This document shows, one piece after another, positions 15,738 through 23,270 of a stretch of 64,000 nt of DNA. Source of the stretch: SZUA-35 sp965530755. GTDB lineage: Bacteria; Actinomycetota; Acidimicrobiia; Acidimicrobiales; SZUA-35. The translations under genes and the position numbers were made by a program. Within the stretch, counting starts at the first letter, position 1, and every line of letters starts with the position of its first letter. The notes under the pieces were generated by a model. The model was given only the letters and a program-made list of their open reading frames with translations, was not told the origin of the DNA and searched no databases. Location: NCBI GenBank assembly GCA_965530755.1, contig CBESNA010000003.1:82350-146349 (forward strand). The letters are read 5' to 3'.

Positions 15738-16751
15738 GTGCTCGTCGTGTTCGTCGTCCTCCTCGCCGTCCTGGCACTCGTGCTGCTGATGCTGTTGCTC
15801 CAGTCGCGCGGAGCCCTCGCTTCCACGCAGGAGACCCTGGCCTCGACACAGCGGGATCTCGTCTCGAGCCGAACCAGAACCACAGAACTCGACGCGCGGG
15901 TGGCCGAGCTGGACATCGCTCGTTCGGAAGCCGAGGAGCTCGTCGGGGAACTCCGTACCGAGCTGGCCGCCGAAAACGATCGGGCCACGGCGGCCGAGGC
16001 GAACACCGCCGAGCTCGAAGCAGCACGGGCCGACGCCGAAACCACCCGATCCCAGATCGAGACTGCCCTGACGGAACGAACGGAGGCGCTCGCCGACGCA
16101 CAGTCGATCATCGAGACGCGGAACCGAGCCGCCGAGGAGCAGGCGGCGGAGATCCTCGACCTGACCCATCAGAGCGAGCAACTCCAAGTCGAGCTCGTGG
16201 AGGCCGCCGACAAGGCGGCCAAACAGCGAGCCCCCACCGTTCCGAGCGTGCTGGTGTCCGACGACGGAGCGGACCTCGACGTCCCCGGCTACAACCCATC
16301 GATGGCGTGGGAGCTCGAACTCGTACGTAGCGCCAGGACCTGGCGATACAGCGTTGCCGCCAATCCCGTCGAAGATGCGAATCCGTTCGATGGCGCCGAG
16401 AATCCCCTGAAACTGGCCGTCGAGATCGAGGCGCTGGCACTACGCGAGGACGTCGGAGCGTTCATCGGCATCGATTGGCGGGCTGGAAACACGATCGACC
16501 CGGACATCGACCCGGCACGTGCCCACCTGACGCTTCGCCTTGCCCAGGAACTCCTCGCCTCTGCGGCTCGTGAGATGTCACCCTCGACGTTGATCGTTGT
16601 GCCCGATCCCGCTCGCGGCGGCGTGTCGCTGGAAGTCGTCGCGTCTGATCCGGACGACGTCGATTTCAAGATCCCGCCACCACCGATCGCCAGCGAGTGG
16701 ATCGGCATCGACGAGCACGGCGGCATGGTCGTGACGGTCAGAGTCGACTGA
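15738..16751 (+). CDS. membrane-anchored coiled-coil protein of unknown function
   Basis: A 337-residue protein. Residues 1-19 form a membrane helix (VVFVVLLAVLALVLLMLLL). Residues 20-165 are a long Ala/Glu/Arg-rich coiled coil (many A-E-L-E heptads). From about residue 175 a separate globular domain begins (PSVLVSDDGADLDVPG...WELELVRSARTWRYS...) that I do not recognise; its length of about 160 residues and the alternating strand/helix pattern recall a GHKL ATPase fold, but no N or G box is evident. It may be a signalling partner of the single-domain response regulator 120 bases downstream, which is inference from position only. Confidence 0.8.
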   Translation: MLVVFVVLLAVLALVLLMLLLQSRGALASTQETLASTQRDLVSSRTRTTELDARVAELDIARSEAEELVGELRTELAAENDRATAAEANTAELEAARADAETTRSQIETALTERTEALADAQSIIETRNRAAEEQAAEILDLTHQSEQLQVELVEAADKAAKQRAPTVPSVLVSDDGADLDVPGYNPSMAWELELVRSARTWRYSVAANPVEDANPFDGAENPLKLAVEIEALALREDVGAFIGIDWRAGNTIDPDIDPARAHLTLRLAQELLASAAREMSPSTLIVVPDPARGGVSLEVVASDPDDVDFKIPPPPIASEWIGIDEHGGMVVTVRVD

Positions 16752-16859
16752 ACCCGGCCGTCTGGCAAACACCTGGCCTTCCGAACGACCGGTCGACTAG
16801 TGAAAATTGACTGCCTGCAAGAGTCGATCCGAGTGGCCGACCTTGCGGAGGGCCATGGG

Positions 16860-16871
16860 TACTCTCGCTCC
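16860..16871 (+). promoter_or_regulatory. -10 box TACTCT for a leaderless start
   Basis: TACTCT at 16860-16865, six bases, then ATG at 16872. Confidence 0.55.
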
Positions 16872-17300
16872 ATGGTGCGATGGTTCATGATTGATGACAA
16901 CGCCGAAGACCGCTCGATCCTCGAGCTTGCGCTCGACACGGTCGACGGTGTCGAGGCCGAGATGTTCGCTTCCGGGATCGAGGTGCTCGATCGTTTCGAG
17001 GCCGGAGATGTTCCCGACCTCCTCGTCCTCGACCTCGAGATGCCGGATCTGACAGCGATCGAGATGCTGGCCGAGATCCGGGAGTCGCCCAGAACGGCCA
17101 CCCTCCCGGTGGTGGTCCTCTCGGCCAACACCGATCTCGACCGGGTCGACCACGTCTACCGCAACGGTGCCAACGTCTTCTTCGCCAAGCCGGACTCGGT
17201 GTTCGGCTTCGCCCGGCTGTTCCAGAACCTTCATGAGTTTTGGGACATGGCCGTGCCACCACCCGTGGCCGTCGAGCCGTCGTTCGATCATTCGATGTAG
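16872..17300 (+). CDS. single-domain response regulator
   Basis: A 142-residue stand-alone receiver (CheY-like) domain without an output domain. The acidic pair D8/D9 (MIDDN), the phosphorylatable D54 (LVLDLEMPD), S84 (VVVLSAN) and K106 (FFAKP) occupy the standard positions, so phosphotransfer should be possible. A proline-rich tail ends the protein. The start at 16872 is set by a -10 box six bases before; an upstream in-frame ATG at 16800 would add residues that do not belong to the fold. No histidine kinase gene is adjacent, though the upstream coiled-coil membrane protein might be a partner. Confidence 0.88.
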   Translation: MVRWFMIDDNAEDRSILELALDTVDGVEAEMFASGIEVLDRFEAGDVPDLLVLDLEMPDLTAIEMLAEIRESPRTATLPVVVLSANTDLDRVDHVYRNGANVFFAKPDSVFGFARLFQNLHEFWDMAVPPPVAVEPSFDHSM

Positions 17301-17321
17301 TTCGAATCTGAATTAGATGGT

Positions 17322-17332
17322 AGTCTGGTGGG
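17322..17332 (+). promoter_or_regulatory. -10 box TAGTCT for a leaderless start
   Basis: TAGTCT at 17322-17327, five bases, then GTG at 17333. Confidence 0.5.
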
Positions 17333-18379
17333 GTGACAGCCTCGCCGCAGACCCATTCGATCAGACAGACCTTTCCACTCGGCGCCCAATGGCCGACCAT
17401 CGACCCATTTCTCTTCGTCGCCCACCACCGTGACGCCTATCCCCAGGGCACCGACCGACTCGGTCCGGCGGCCCCGCTCGACGGCCGCAACCTCGGCCAG
17501 GACTTCGGCGGCAAAGACGGGTGGAACATGTACCACGGCACCGGCGTTCCCGGCTTCCCCCAGCACCCCCACCGAGGCTTCGAGACGGTGACCTACGTCC
17601 GTTCCGGGCGAATCGATCACGCCGACTCCCTCGGCGCCACCGCTCGCTTCGGCGACGGCGACACTCAGTGGATGACAGCCGGCTCCGGGATCCAGCACTG
17701 CGAGATGTTCCCGCTGCTTCATCAGGATCAGCCAAATCCACTCGAGCTGTTTCAGATCTGGCTCAACCTCCCGGCCGAAGACAAGATGGTCGACCCCTAC
17801 TTCACGATGCTGTGGCGTGATGACACGCCAACGGTTCGCCTCGGCGGTGACGGCCCCCACGTCGACATCACCGTCATTGCGGGCGATCTGTTCGGCGCCG
17901 CGGCCGCCGCACCCCCACCCAACTCCTGGGCTGCCCGGCCTGCGGCCGAGGTCGGTGTCTGGCACCTGAGCTTCGAACCCGGAGCGACCATGACGTTGCC
18001 CCAGACGCTGGCCGATTCAACCCAGCGCGTCCTCTATGCGTTCGAGGGTTCGTCCATCTCGATCGACGGGACGACGCTCGATGCAGGAAACGGTGCGCTT
18101 CTGGCCAGCGACAACGACGTCGCTCTCGAGGCCGGTCCCGGCGGAGTCGAGTGCCTTGTCCTCCAGGGACATCCGATCAATGAGCCCGTGGCCCGATACG
18201 GACCGTTCGTGATGAACACGGACGACGAGATCCGCCAAGCCTTCGCCGACTACCGCACGACCGAGTTCGGCGGGTGGCCGTGGCCCTCCCCCGAGCCGAA
18301 CCACGGTCCGACCAAGGGTCGATTCGCCATCCACGCCGACGGCCGACTCGAGGATGCCGACCAACCGTCCAGGGTCTGA
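17333..18379 (+). CDS. pirin-family bicupin
   Basis: A 348-residue double-stranded beta-helix protein of the pirin family. The N-terminal cupin keeps the full metal site: H78-P-H80 (HPHRGFETV), H122 and E124 (GIQHCEMFP), together with the SGRIDHADSLG and DTQWMTAGSGI segments. Members include quercetin 2,3-dioxygenase-like enzymes and metal-dependent cofactors of transcription; the cellular role here is unknown. It is longer than typical bacterial pirins (about 230-290 residues) because of a longer insert and C-terminal part. It has its own promoter and no functional link to neighbours. Confidence 0.88.
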   Translation: MTASPQTHSIRQTFPLGAQWPTIDPFLFVAHHRDAYPQGTDRLGPAAPLDGRNLGQDFGGKDGWNMYHGTGVPGFPQHPHRGFETVTYVRSGRIDHADSLGATARFGDGDTQWMTAGSGIQHCEMFPLLHQDQPNPLELFQIWLNLPAEDKMVDPYFTMLWRDDTPTVRLGGDGPHVDITVIAGDLFGAAAAAPPPNSWAARPAAEVGVWHLSFEPGATMTLPQTLADSTQRVLYAFEGSSISIDGTTLDAGNGALLASDNDVALEAGPGGVECLVLQGHPINEPVARYGPFVMNTDDEIRQAFADYRTTEFGGWPWPSPEPNHGPTKGRFAIHADGRLEDADQPSRV

Positions 18380-18411
18380 AAGCCACGGCCGCAACCAGCG
18401 GGCAACGCGCC

Positions 18412-18423
18412 TACGGTGCGAAC
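18412..18423 (+). promoter_or_regulatory. -10 box TACGGT for leaderless recQ-like gene
   Basis: TACGGT at 18412-18417, six bases, then GTG at 18424. This decides the start against an upstream in-frame ATG at 18274 inside the pirin gene. Confidence 0.6.
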
Positions 18424-20589
18424 GTGAGCGAATCGGGCAGTGGCAGTGAGCAGCGCGTGATCGCCGAACCGCCGCGTCCCACCGATGCGGAGGTGGCATC
18501 CGAGCTCGATGCCCACGTGAAGGCGCTTGCGGGTCCGGAGGCGACAGCCAGGCCAGAACAGCTGGCCGCCGTTCAAGCAGTGGTGGCCGGACGGCGCCGG
18601 ACGCTGCTGGTGGCCCGCACCGGCTTCGGCAAGTCCGCTGTCTATTTCTCGGCGACGCGCATGCTTCGAGACCGAGGATGGGGCCCCACCGTCGTCGTCT
18701 CACCGCTTCTCGCCCTGATGCGAGACCAGGTCGACGCAGCACGCCGCCTCGGTCTGTCGGCCGAGACCATCAACTCGTCGAACCTCGACGCATGGGATTC
18801 GATCGAGACCCGAATCAACGACGACACGATCGACCTCTTGCTGATCGCCCCGGAGCGACTCGCCAATGCAGGATTTCGACGTCGCGTGTTCGACACGATG
18901 CGCACCCGAGCATTCGCACTCGTGTGCGACGAGGCTCACTGCATCTCCGACTGGGGACACGACTTCCGGCCCGACTATCGCCGCCTCCGCCGTTTGCTCG
19001 AGGATCTGCCGGCCTGGACCCCCGTCCTTGCCACGACCGCCACCGCCAACCAACGCGTCACCGACGACGTCGCCGCACAGTTGGGTGAGGACACCCTCGT
19101 CCTCCGCACTTCGCTCGATCGATCGTCGCTTCATCTGTCGGTCGTCGACCTCCCGGACGATGCTCATCGATTGGCCTGGCTGGGCACCCACCTCGACGAG
19201 CTCGATGGCTCGGGCATCATCTACTGCCTCACGGTTGATCAAGCCGAGACCACCGCGTCATGGCTGCGATCCCGCGGCCACGCCGTCGAGGCATACAGCG
19301 GAGGCGTCGATCCGGAACGGCGTTTGCTTCTGGAGCGTCAACTCCGGGACAACGAGCTGAAGGCCCTGGTCGCCACCTCGGCGCTCGGCATGGGTTTCGA
19401 CAAGGGCGACATGGCGTTCTGCGTGCATCTCGGGCTCCCCCCGTCTCCGGTCGCGTACTACCAGCAGATCGGCCGCGCCGGCCGCAACATCGACCGGGCT
19501 TCGGTCATCGCGCTTCCGAGACCGACCGAGGACGGCGCCGTGTGGCGATGGTTCGAGTCGGTCTCCATGCCCACCGAGGCCACGTGTCGGTCCGTTCTCG
19601 ACGAGCTCGAGCTCCACGGCTCCTCTTCGGTGGCGGCACTGGAGATCAACGTCAATCTCGGCCGCACCCGCCTCGGCACGCTGATGAACATCCTCGATGT
19701 GGACGGCGCGGTCGAACGGGTCAAGGGTGGCTGGGCCAGGACGAGCGAACCCTGGAGCTACAACCACGAGCTCGTCGACAGCTTGAAGCAACTGCGCCGC
19801 GCCGAAGGCGAGCAGATGCGGGACTGGGCATCGCTCACGACCTGCCGCCTCCGCTACCTCCGCGAGGCTCTCGACGATGCCGAGGCCGACAATTGTGGTC
19901 GGTGCGACAACTGCACGGGGCGCCGGCCAGACCTCAGTACTGACCCCGCAGATGTAGCGGCAGCGAGCCAACGCCTCCGCGGCGGCGACGTGGTGATCGA
20001 TGCCCGTAAACAGTGGCCGTCCGGACTCGGCGCCCCGAGGGGCAAAATCGCGCCGGAGCGCCAGCCGTCCGAGGGCAGGGCACTCGCTCGTGTCGGCGAC
20101 GGAGGTTGGGGGCCCGTGGTGGAGCGGCTGATAGCCGCCGCCGACCGGGGCGAAGCTGCCGAGCTTCCGCCCGACCTCGGCATCGCCTTGGCCCAGATCC
20201 TGAAGCGGTGGCCTTGGGAGGCCAGACCGACCTGGATCTGCCCGATGCCTTCGCGCCGTCGCGACGACCTGATCAACGCGATCGCCGAACATCTCGGAAC
20301 TCTCGGGAAACTCCCAGTGCATCAGGCTCTCGTCGACGCTGCCGTCACGGACCGAGACCACGACGCCGGCCACCAGGCCGACCAGTCCAATTCGGCCCAC
20401 CAGGTGAGCAACGTGTGGGGTCGGCTTGCGATCGACGAGACGGCGGTCCCTCCCCCCGACATCGCCGCCGGGCCCGTCCTGCTCATCGACGACGAGGTCG
20501 ACAGCCGATGGACGCTCTCGATCGCTGCCCACACGCTGACCGGCGCAGGGTTCGGGCCCGTCTTGCCGCTGGCCCTTCGGTCTCGATAG
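18424..20589 (+). CDS. RecQ-family DNA helicase fused to a phosphoribosyltransferase-like domain
   Basis: A 721-residue protein. Residues 1-360 hold the superfamily-2 helicase core: Walker A TGFGKS (66-71), DEAH 169-172 (CDEAHCISDWGHDFRPDY), SAT-like TTATA, and the QIGRAGR motif. A RecQ zinc site follows with C474, C491, C494 and C497. The winged-helix and HRDC parts of classic RecQ are absent or unrecognisable. Residues from about 560 instead resemble a ComF/PRTase-type domain, with a PRPP-loop-like VLLIDDEVDSRWTL at 685-698. RecQ enzymes unwind recombination intermediates. A C-terminal PRTase-like domain on RecQ occurs, to my memory, in other actinobacteria; its job is not known. Confidence 0.88.
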   Translation: MSESGSGSEQRVIAEPPRPTDAEVASELDAHVKALAGPEATARPEQLAAVQAVVAGRRRTLLVARTGFGKSAVYFSATRMLRDRGWGPTVVVSPLLALMRDQVDAARRLGLSAETINSSNLDAWDSIETRINDDTIDLLLIAPERLANAGFRRRVFDTMRTRAFALVCDEAHCISDWGHDFRPDYRRLRRLLEDLPAWTPVLATTATANQRVTDDVAAQLGEDTLVLRTSLDRSSLHLSVVDLPDDAHRLAWLGTHLDELDGSGIIYCLTVDQAETTASWLRSRGHAVEAYSGGVDPERRLLLERQLRDNELKALVATSALGMGFDKGDMAFCVHLGLPPSPVAYYQQIGRAGRNIDRASVIALPRPTEDGAVWRWFESVSMPTEATCRSVLDELELHGSSSVAALEINVNLGRTRLGTLMNILDVDGAVERVKGGWARTSEPWSYNHELVDSLKQLRRAEGEQMRDWASLTTCRLRYLREALDDAEADNCGRCDNCTGRRPDLSTDPADVAAASQRLRGGDVVIDARKQWPSGLGAPRGKIAPERQPSEGRALARVGDGGWGPVVERLIAAADRGEAAELPPDLGIALAQILKRWPWEARPTWICPMPSRRRDDLINAIAEHLGTLGKLPVHQALVDAAVTDRDHDAGHQADQSNSAHQVSNVWGRLAIDETAVPPPDIAAGPVLLIDDEVDSRWTLSIAAHTLTGAGFGPVLPLALRSR

Positions 20590-20650
20590 GCCGTTCGGCC
20601 GATTTCACCTTTCGCGGTCATACATCACGCAGTGTGACCGATGAAACAGT

Positions 20651-21325
20651 GTGGATCGCCGCATCGTCATCCCCGGGCTCAGAGCCATCGTCTCCCATGC
20701 GTGGGTCAACGTGGTCACCGGGAAGATCGTGCCGCTCGTGATATTCCTCGCGTTGTTCAGTTCGGTTGGCATCACGGCCGCTGTGCTGGCCGCGCTGGCG
20801 TGGTCGCTCGGACTGGTTGCGTACCAACGGGCCAACGGCCATCGAATTGCCGGTCTGGTCATCCTCAGCATCGTGGGCAACACCGCCAAGACGATCGTGG
20901 CGCTCGCCACCGGCAGCGTGGTCGCCTACTTCATCCAGCCGACCATCAGCACGACGCTGATCGGCACCGCCTTTCTCCTGTCGGTCCCGCTGGGTTTCCC
21001 GCTGGCCGAACGACTCGTCAACGACTTCTGCCCGATCGACGAGGCGACGAAAGCGGAGCCGGCGTACAACGCATTCTTTCCTCGCCTGTCGTTTCTCTGG
21101 GCAGCGACGAGCCTCCTCAACGGCGGCGTGACGCTCTACCTGCTCCTCACCCAGTCGATAGCGAAGTTCCTGATCATCAAGGCGTTTCTCGGACCTGCGA
21201 CCACGACGCTGACGATCGCTGTCGGACTGTGGTGGTTCCGACGCTCGATGAAGGCCGCCGGCATCGAAGTGGTACTGGCCAGGCGGATCCGAGCGGATCC
21301 GGTCAGCCCTCTCGTCGCAACCTGA
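20651..21325 (+). CDS. VC0807-like integral membrane protein
   Basis: A 224-residue polytopic membrane protein with about six helices (around residues 25-50, 55-72, 76-105, 135-160, 165-190, 195-215 approximately). The sequence style and length resemble the uncharacterised VC0807 family. A GTG at 20651 is used; there is no clear ribosome site. The 3' end overlaps the convergent etfA gene by 23 bases. No function is assigned. Confidence 0.6.
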   Translation: MDRRIVIPGLRAIVSHAWVNVVTGKIVPLVIFLALFSSVGITAAVLAALAWSLGLVAYQRANGHRIAGLVILSIVGNTAKTIVALATGSVVAYFIQPTISTTLIGTAFLLSVPLGFPLAERLVNDFCPIDEATKAEPAYNAFFPRLSFLWAATSLLNGGVTLYLLLTQSIAKFLIIKAFLGPATTTLTIAVGLWWFRRSMKAAGIEVVLARRIRADPVSPLVAT

Positions 21326-22259
21326 TCTCGGCGACGATCGCAGGGATCACTTCGTGGAGATCTCCGATCACGGCATAGTCGGCCTTGGTCACCATGTTCG
21401 CGTTCGGATCAGTGTTGATGGCCAGGATGTTCTTGCTCGCCATTGCCCCGACCCAATGCTGAATGGCGCCGGAGATCCCGCTGGCGATGTAGATCTCGGG
21501 AGCGATCCGAGTGCCGGTCTGGCCGACCTGATCGGAGTGGGGTCGCCAACCATTGTTGGTGACGGCCCGCGAACAGCCGACTCGTCCACCGAGCAGCTCG
21601 GCGAGTTCGTCCAATGGTGCGAACTCGGCCGCCCCACCGACCCCACGACCGCCGCTGACGACGACGGGGGCTGTTGCCAGGGTGACGCCGGCCTCGGCGA
21701 TCTCACGACCCCGCACGATCGTGAGCGCCGCTGATTCGTCAAGCTCGGCTGCGAACGACTCCGTCGAGCACTCGGCTGCTCCACCCTCCACCGCTTCCAC
21801 CGCGTGGTGGGCCACCGACACGATCCTCGAGTCGGCTTCGAGCGATGTCCGCTCGAGAAGCGAGCCACCCCATTGCACGCGGGTCATCTCCTCGGCGCCG
21901 TCGTCGAGCTCCACTACGTTGGCCACGAACGGGAGATCGAGCCGGGCAGCGGCTTGGGCCAGGACCTCGTTGCCCTTCGATGTGCCACAGGCCAGCACGA
22001 GGTCCGGATCGTTCTCTTCGATCCAGAGGGCGAGCGCCTGGCCCCAGGCATCGGGACCGAAGTCGGTATCGAGCAGCTCGTGCTCGGCCACATGAACACT
22101 CGACGCCCCGTGCGCCCCGAGTACGTCGGCGAAGTCGTGGTCGCCGCAGACCAGCACGGCGATCTCGGCTTCGCCGATCGACCTCGCAAAGGTGAGCGCC
22201 TCGAGGGTGGCGGCGGAGAGAACCCCTCGATCGTGTTCGGCAAGCACAACGATGTCCAT
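21303..22259 (-). CDS. etfA: electron transfer flavoprotein alpha subunit
   Basis: A 318-residue FAD-binding subunit of an electron-transferring flavoprotein. The C-terminal FAD domain shows GGRGVGGAAEFAPLDELAE, CSRAVTNNGW, QVGQTGT and YIASGISGAIQHWVGA followed by AINTDPNA, all in the expected order. ETF takes electrons from flavin dehydrogenases to ETF-quinone oxidoreductase. The ATG at 22259 overlaps the etfB stop (TGATG), so the two are co-translated. Because the gene pair follows a dimethylglycine-dehydrogenase-like gene on the same strand, it probably serves that enzyme, as ETF does in the mitochondrial pathway. It is not a general fatty-acid ETF by context. Confidence 0.93.
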   Translation of the reverse strand: MDIVVLAEHDRGVLSAATLEALTFARSIGEAEIAVLVCGDHDFADVLGAHGASSVHVAEHELLDTDFGPDAWGQALALWIEENDPDLVLACGTSKGNEVLAQAAARLDLPFVANVVELDDGAEEMTRVQWGGSLLERTSLEADSRIVSVAHHAVEAVEGGAAECSTESFAAELDESAALTIVRGREIAEAGVTLATAPVVVSGGRGVGGAAEFAPLDELAELLGGRVGCSRAVTNNGWRPHSDQVGQTGTRIAPEIYIASGISGAIQHWVGAMASKNILAINTDPNANMVTKADYAVIGDLHEVIPAIVAEIRLRREG

Positions 22260-23044
22260 CACAAGACTCCCAGTTCGTCGAGCAGGTCGACCACGGCCGC
22301 GGCCGCTTCCGGGCCGATGCCCAGCGTGACGGTGGTGCTCTCCTGCTGCGCCGGCTGCAGCAGCCGAAGCAGACGCTGGCCGCCGGCGGCGCCGTCCGCT
22401 TCGAGGACGGTGACCGGCACCTTCTTCGATGCGAGCCGGCCTTTCATCGTGGGATAGCGCGGGAGGTTGAGGCCCTCCTTGACGCCGAGCACCGCCGGAA
22501 CCGGCAGCGAGTAGATCTCGAAGCCGCCATCGATGTCGCGCTTGGCCGTCACGGTGCCGGCGTCGAGGTCGACCTCGATGCCCTTGATCGCATTGACGAT
22601 CGGACGTCCGAGCGCGTGGGCCACTCGAACGCCGACCTGGAACCCGCCGGCATCGGCACTTTCGTTGCCGAACAAGATCAGGTCGAAACGACCACCGCCA
22701 TCGTCGGCGGGGCGTGCCTCGAGGTCGGCCACTGCACTGGCGATGGCACGTGCGGTGCGCTGCGGATCCCACGCAGTGCCATCGGTCGTCAGCAGGACGG
22801 CGTGCTGGATGCCGAGCGACGCCGAGTACCGAAGTTGCTCCTCGGCTTCGGGCGGGCCGAGCGTGAGCACGGTGGCATCACCGCCAAATCGCTCGATGAG
22901 CTGCACGGCCTCCTCGACGGCGCACTCCTCGTGCGGACTCATGGCGAAGCCGAGGTGAGCGGTGTCCACGGACTGCTCGTCTGCGGTGATGTTGATCTTG
23001 GCCCCAGGTGCCGGCACCCGTTTGACACACACCAGGATTCGCAT
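22259..23044 (-). CDS. etfB: electron transfer flavoprotein beta subunit
   Basis: A 261-residue ETF beta subunit that binds AMP and pairs with EtfA. It starts MRILVCVKRVPAPGAKINI, the normal N-terminus, and contains MSPHEECAVEEAVQL, FGNESADAGGFQVGVRVAHALG and the VKEGLNLPRYPTMKGRL loop that docks partner dehydrogenases. The ATG at 23044 was chosen for this match; the longer reading runs into the upstream repeat. It lies 226 bases downstream of the dimethylglycine-dehydrogenase-like gene, and the gap holds two copies of a hairpin-bearing repeat. The three genes probably form one transcription unit. Confidence 0.93.
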   Translation of the reverse strand: MRILVCVKRVPAPGAKINITADEQSVDTAHLGFAMSPHEECAVEEAVQLIERFGGDATVLTLGPPEAEEQLRYSASLGIQHAVLLTTDGTAWDPQRTARAIASAVADLEARPADDGGGRFDLILFGNESADAGGFQVGVRVAHALGRPIVNAIKGIEVDLDAGTVTAKRDIDGGFEIYSLPVPAVLGVKEGLNLPRYPTMKGRLASKKVPVTVLEADGAAGGQRLLRLLQPAQQESTTVTLGIGPEAAAAVVDLLDELGVL

Positions 23045-23048
23045 GTTC

Positions 23049-23119
23049 ACATGCTCCGTCGCGCAAGCGCCCAGGGGAGCAACTCTAAGAGTTGCCACTC
23101 GCTGCGCTCAGACAATCCG
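23049..23119. repeat. intergenic direct repeat copy 1 with 17-bp palindrome
   Basis: A 71-base unit matching copy 2 (23147-23217) at 64 of 71 positions by eye. It contains GCAACTCTAAGAGTTGC (23079-23095), a perfect inverted repeat with 8-base arms and one central base. Confidence 0.85.
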
Positions 23120-23146
23120 CGTCGAGCGATCCTTGCTGCTCCCTGC

Positions 23147-23217
23147 ACATGCCCTTTCGCGCATGCGCCCAGGGGAGCAACTCGAAGAGTTGCCACTCGC
23201 TGTGCTCGGACAATCCG
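23147..23217. repeat. intergenic direct repeat copy 2 with palindrome
   Basis: Second copy, exactly 98 bases after the first. Its palindrome GCAACTCGAAGAGTTGC (23177-23193) keeps 7-base arms around a 3-base centre, so the symmetry is conserved while the middle changed. Confidence 0.85.
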
Positions 23218-23270
23218 AGACCTCGCTCGGGCTGCTCCGCTCTGCTCCGCAGCGTGAACAACGATGGTCA

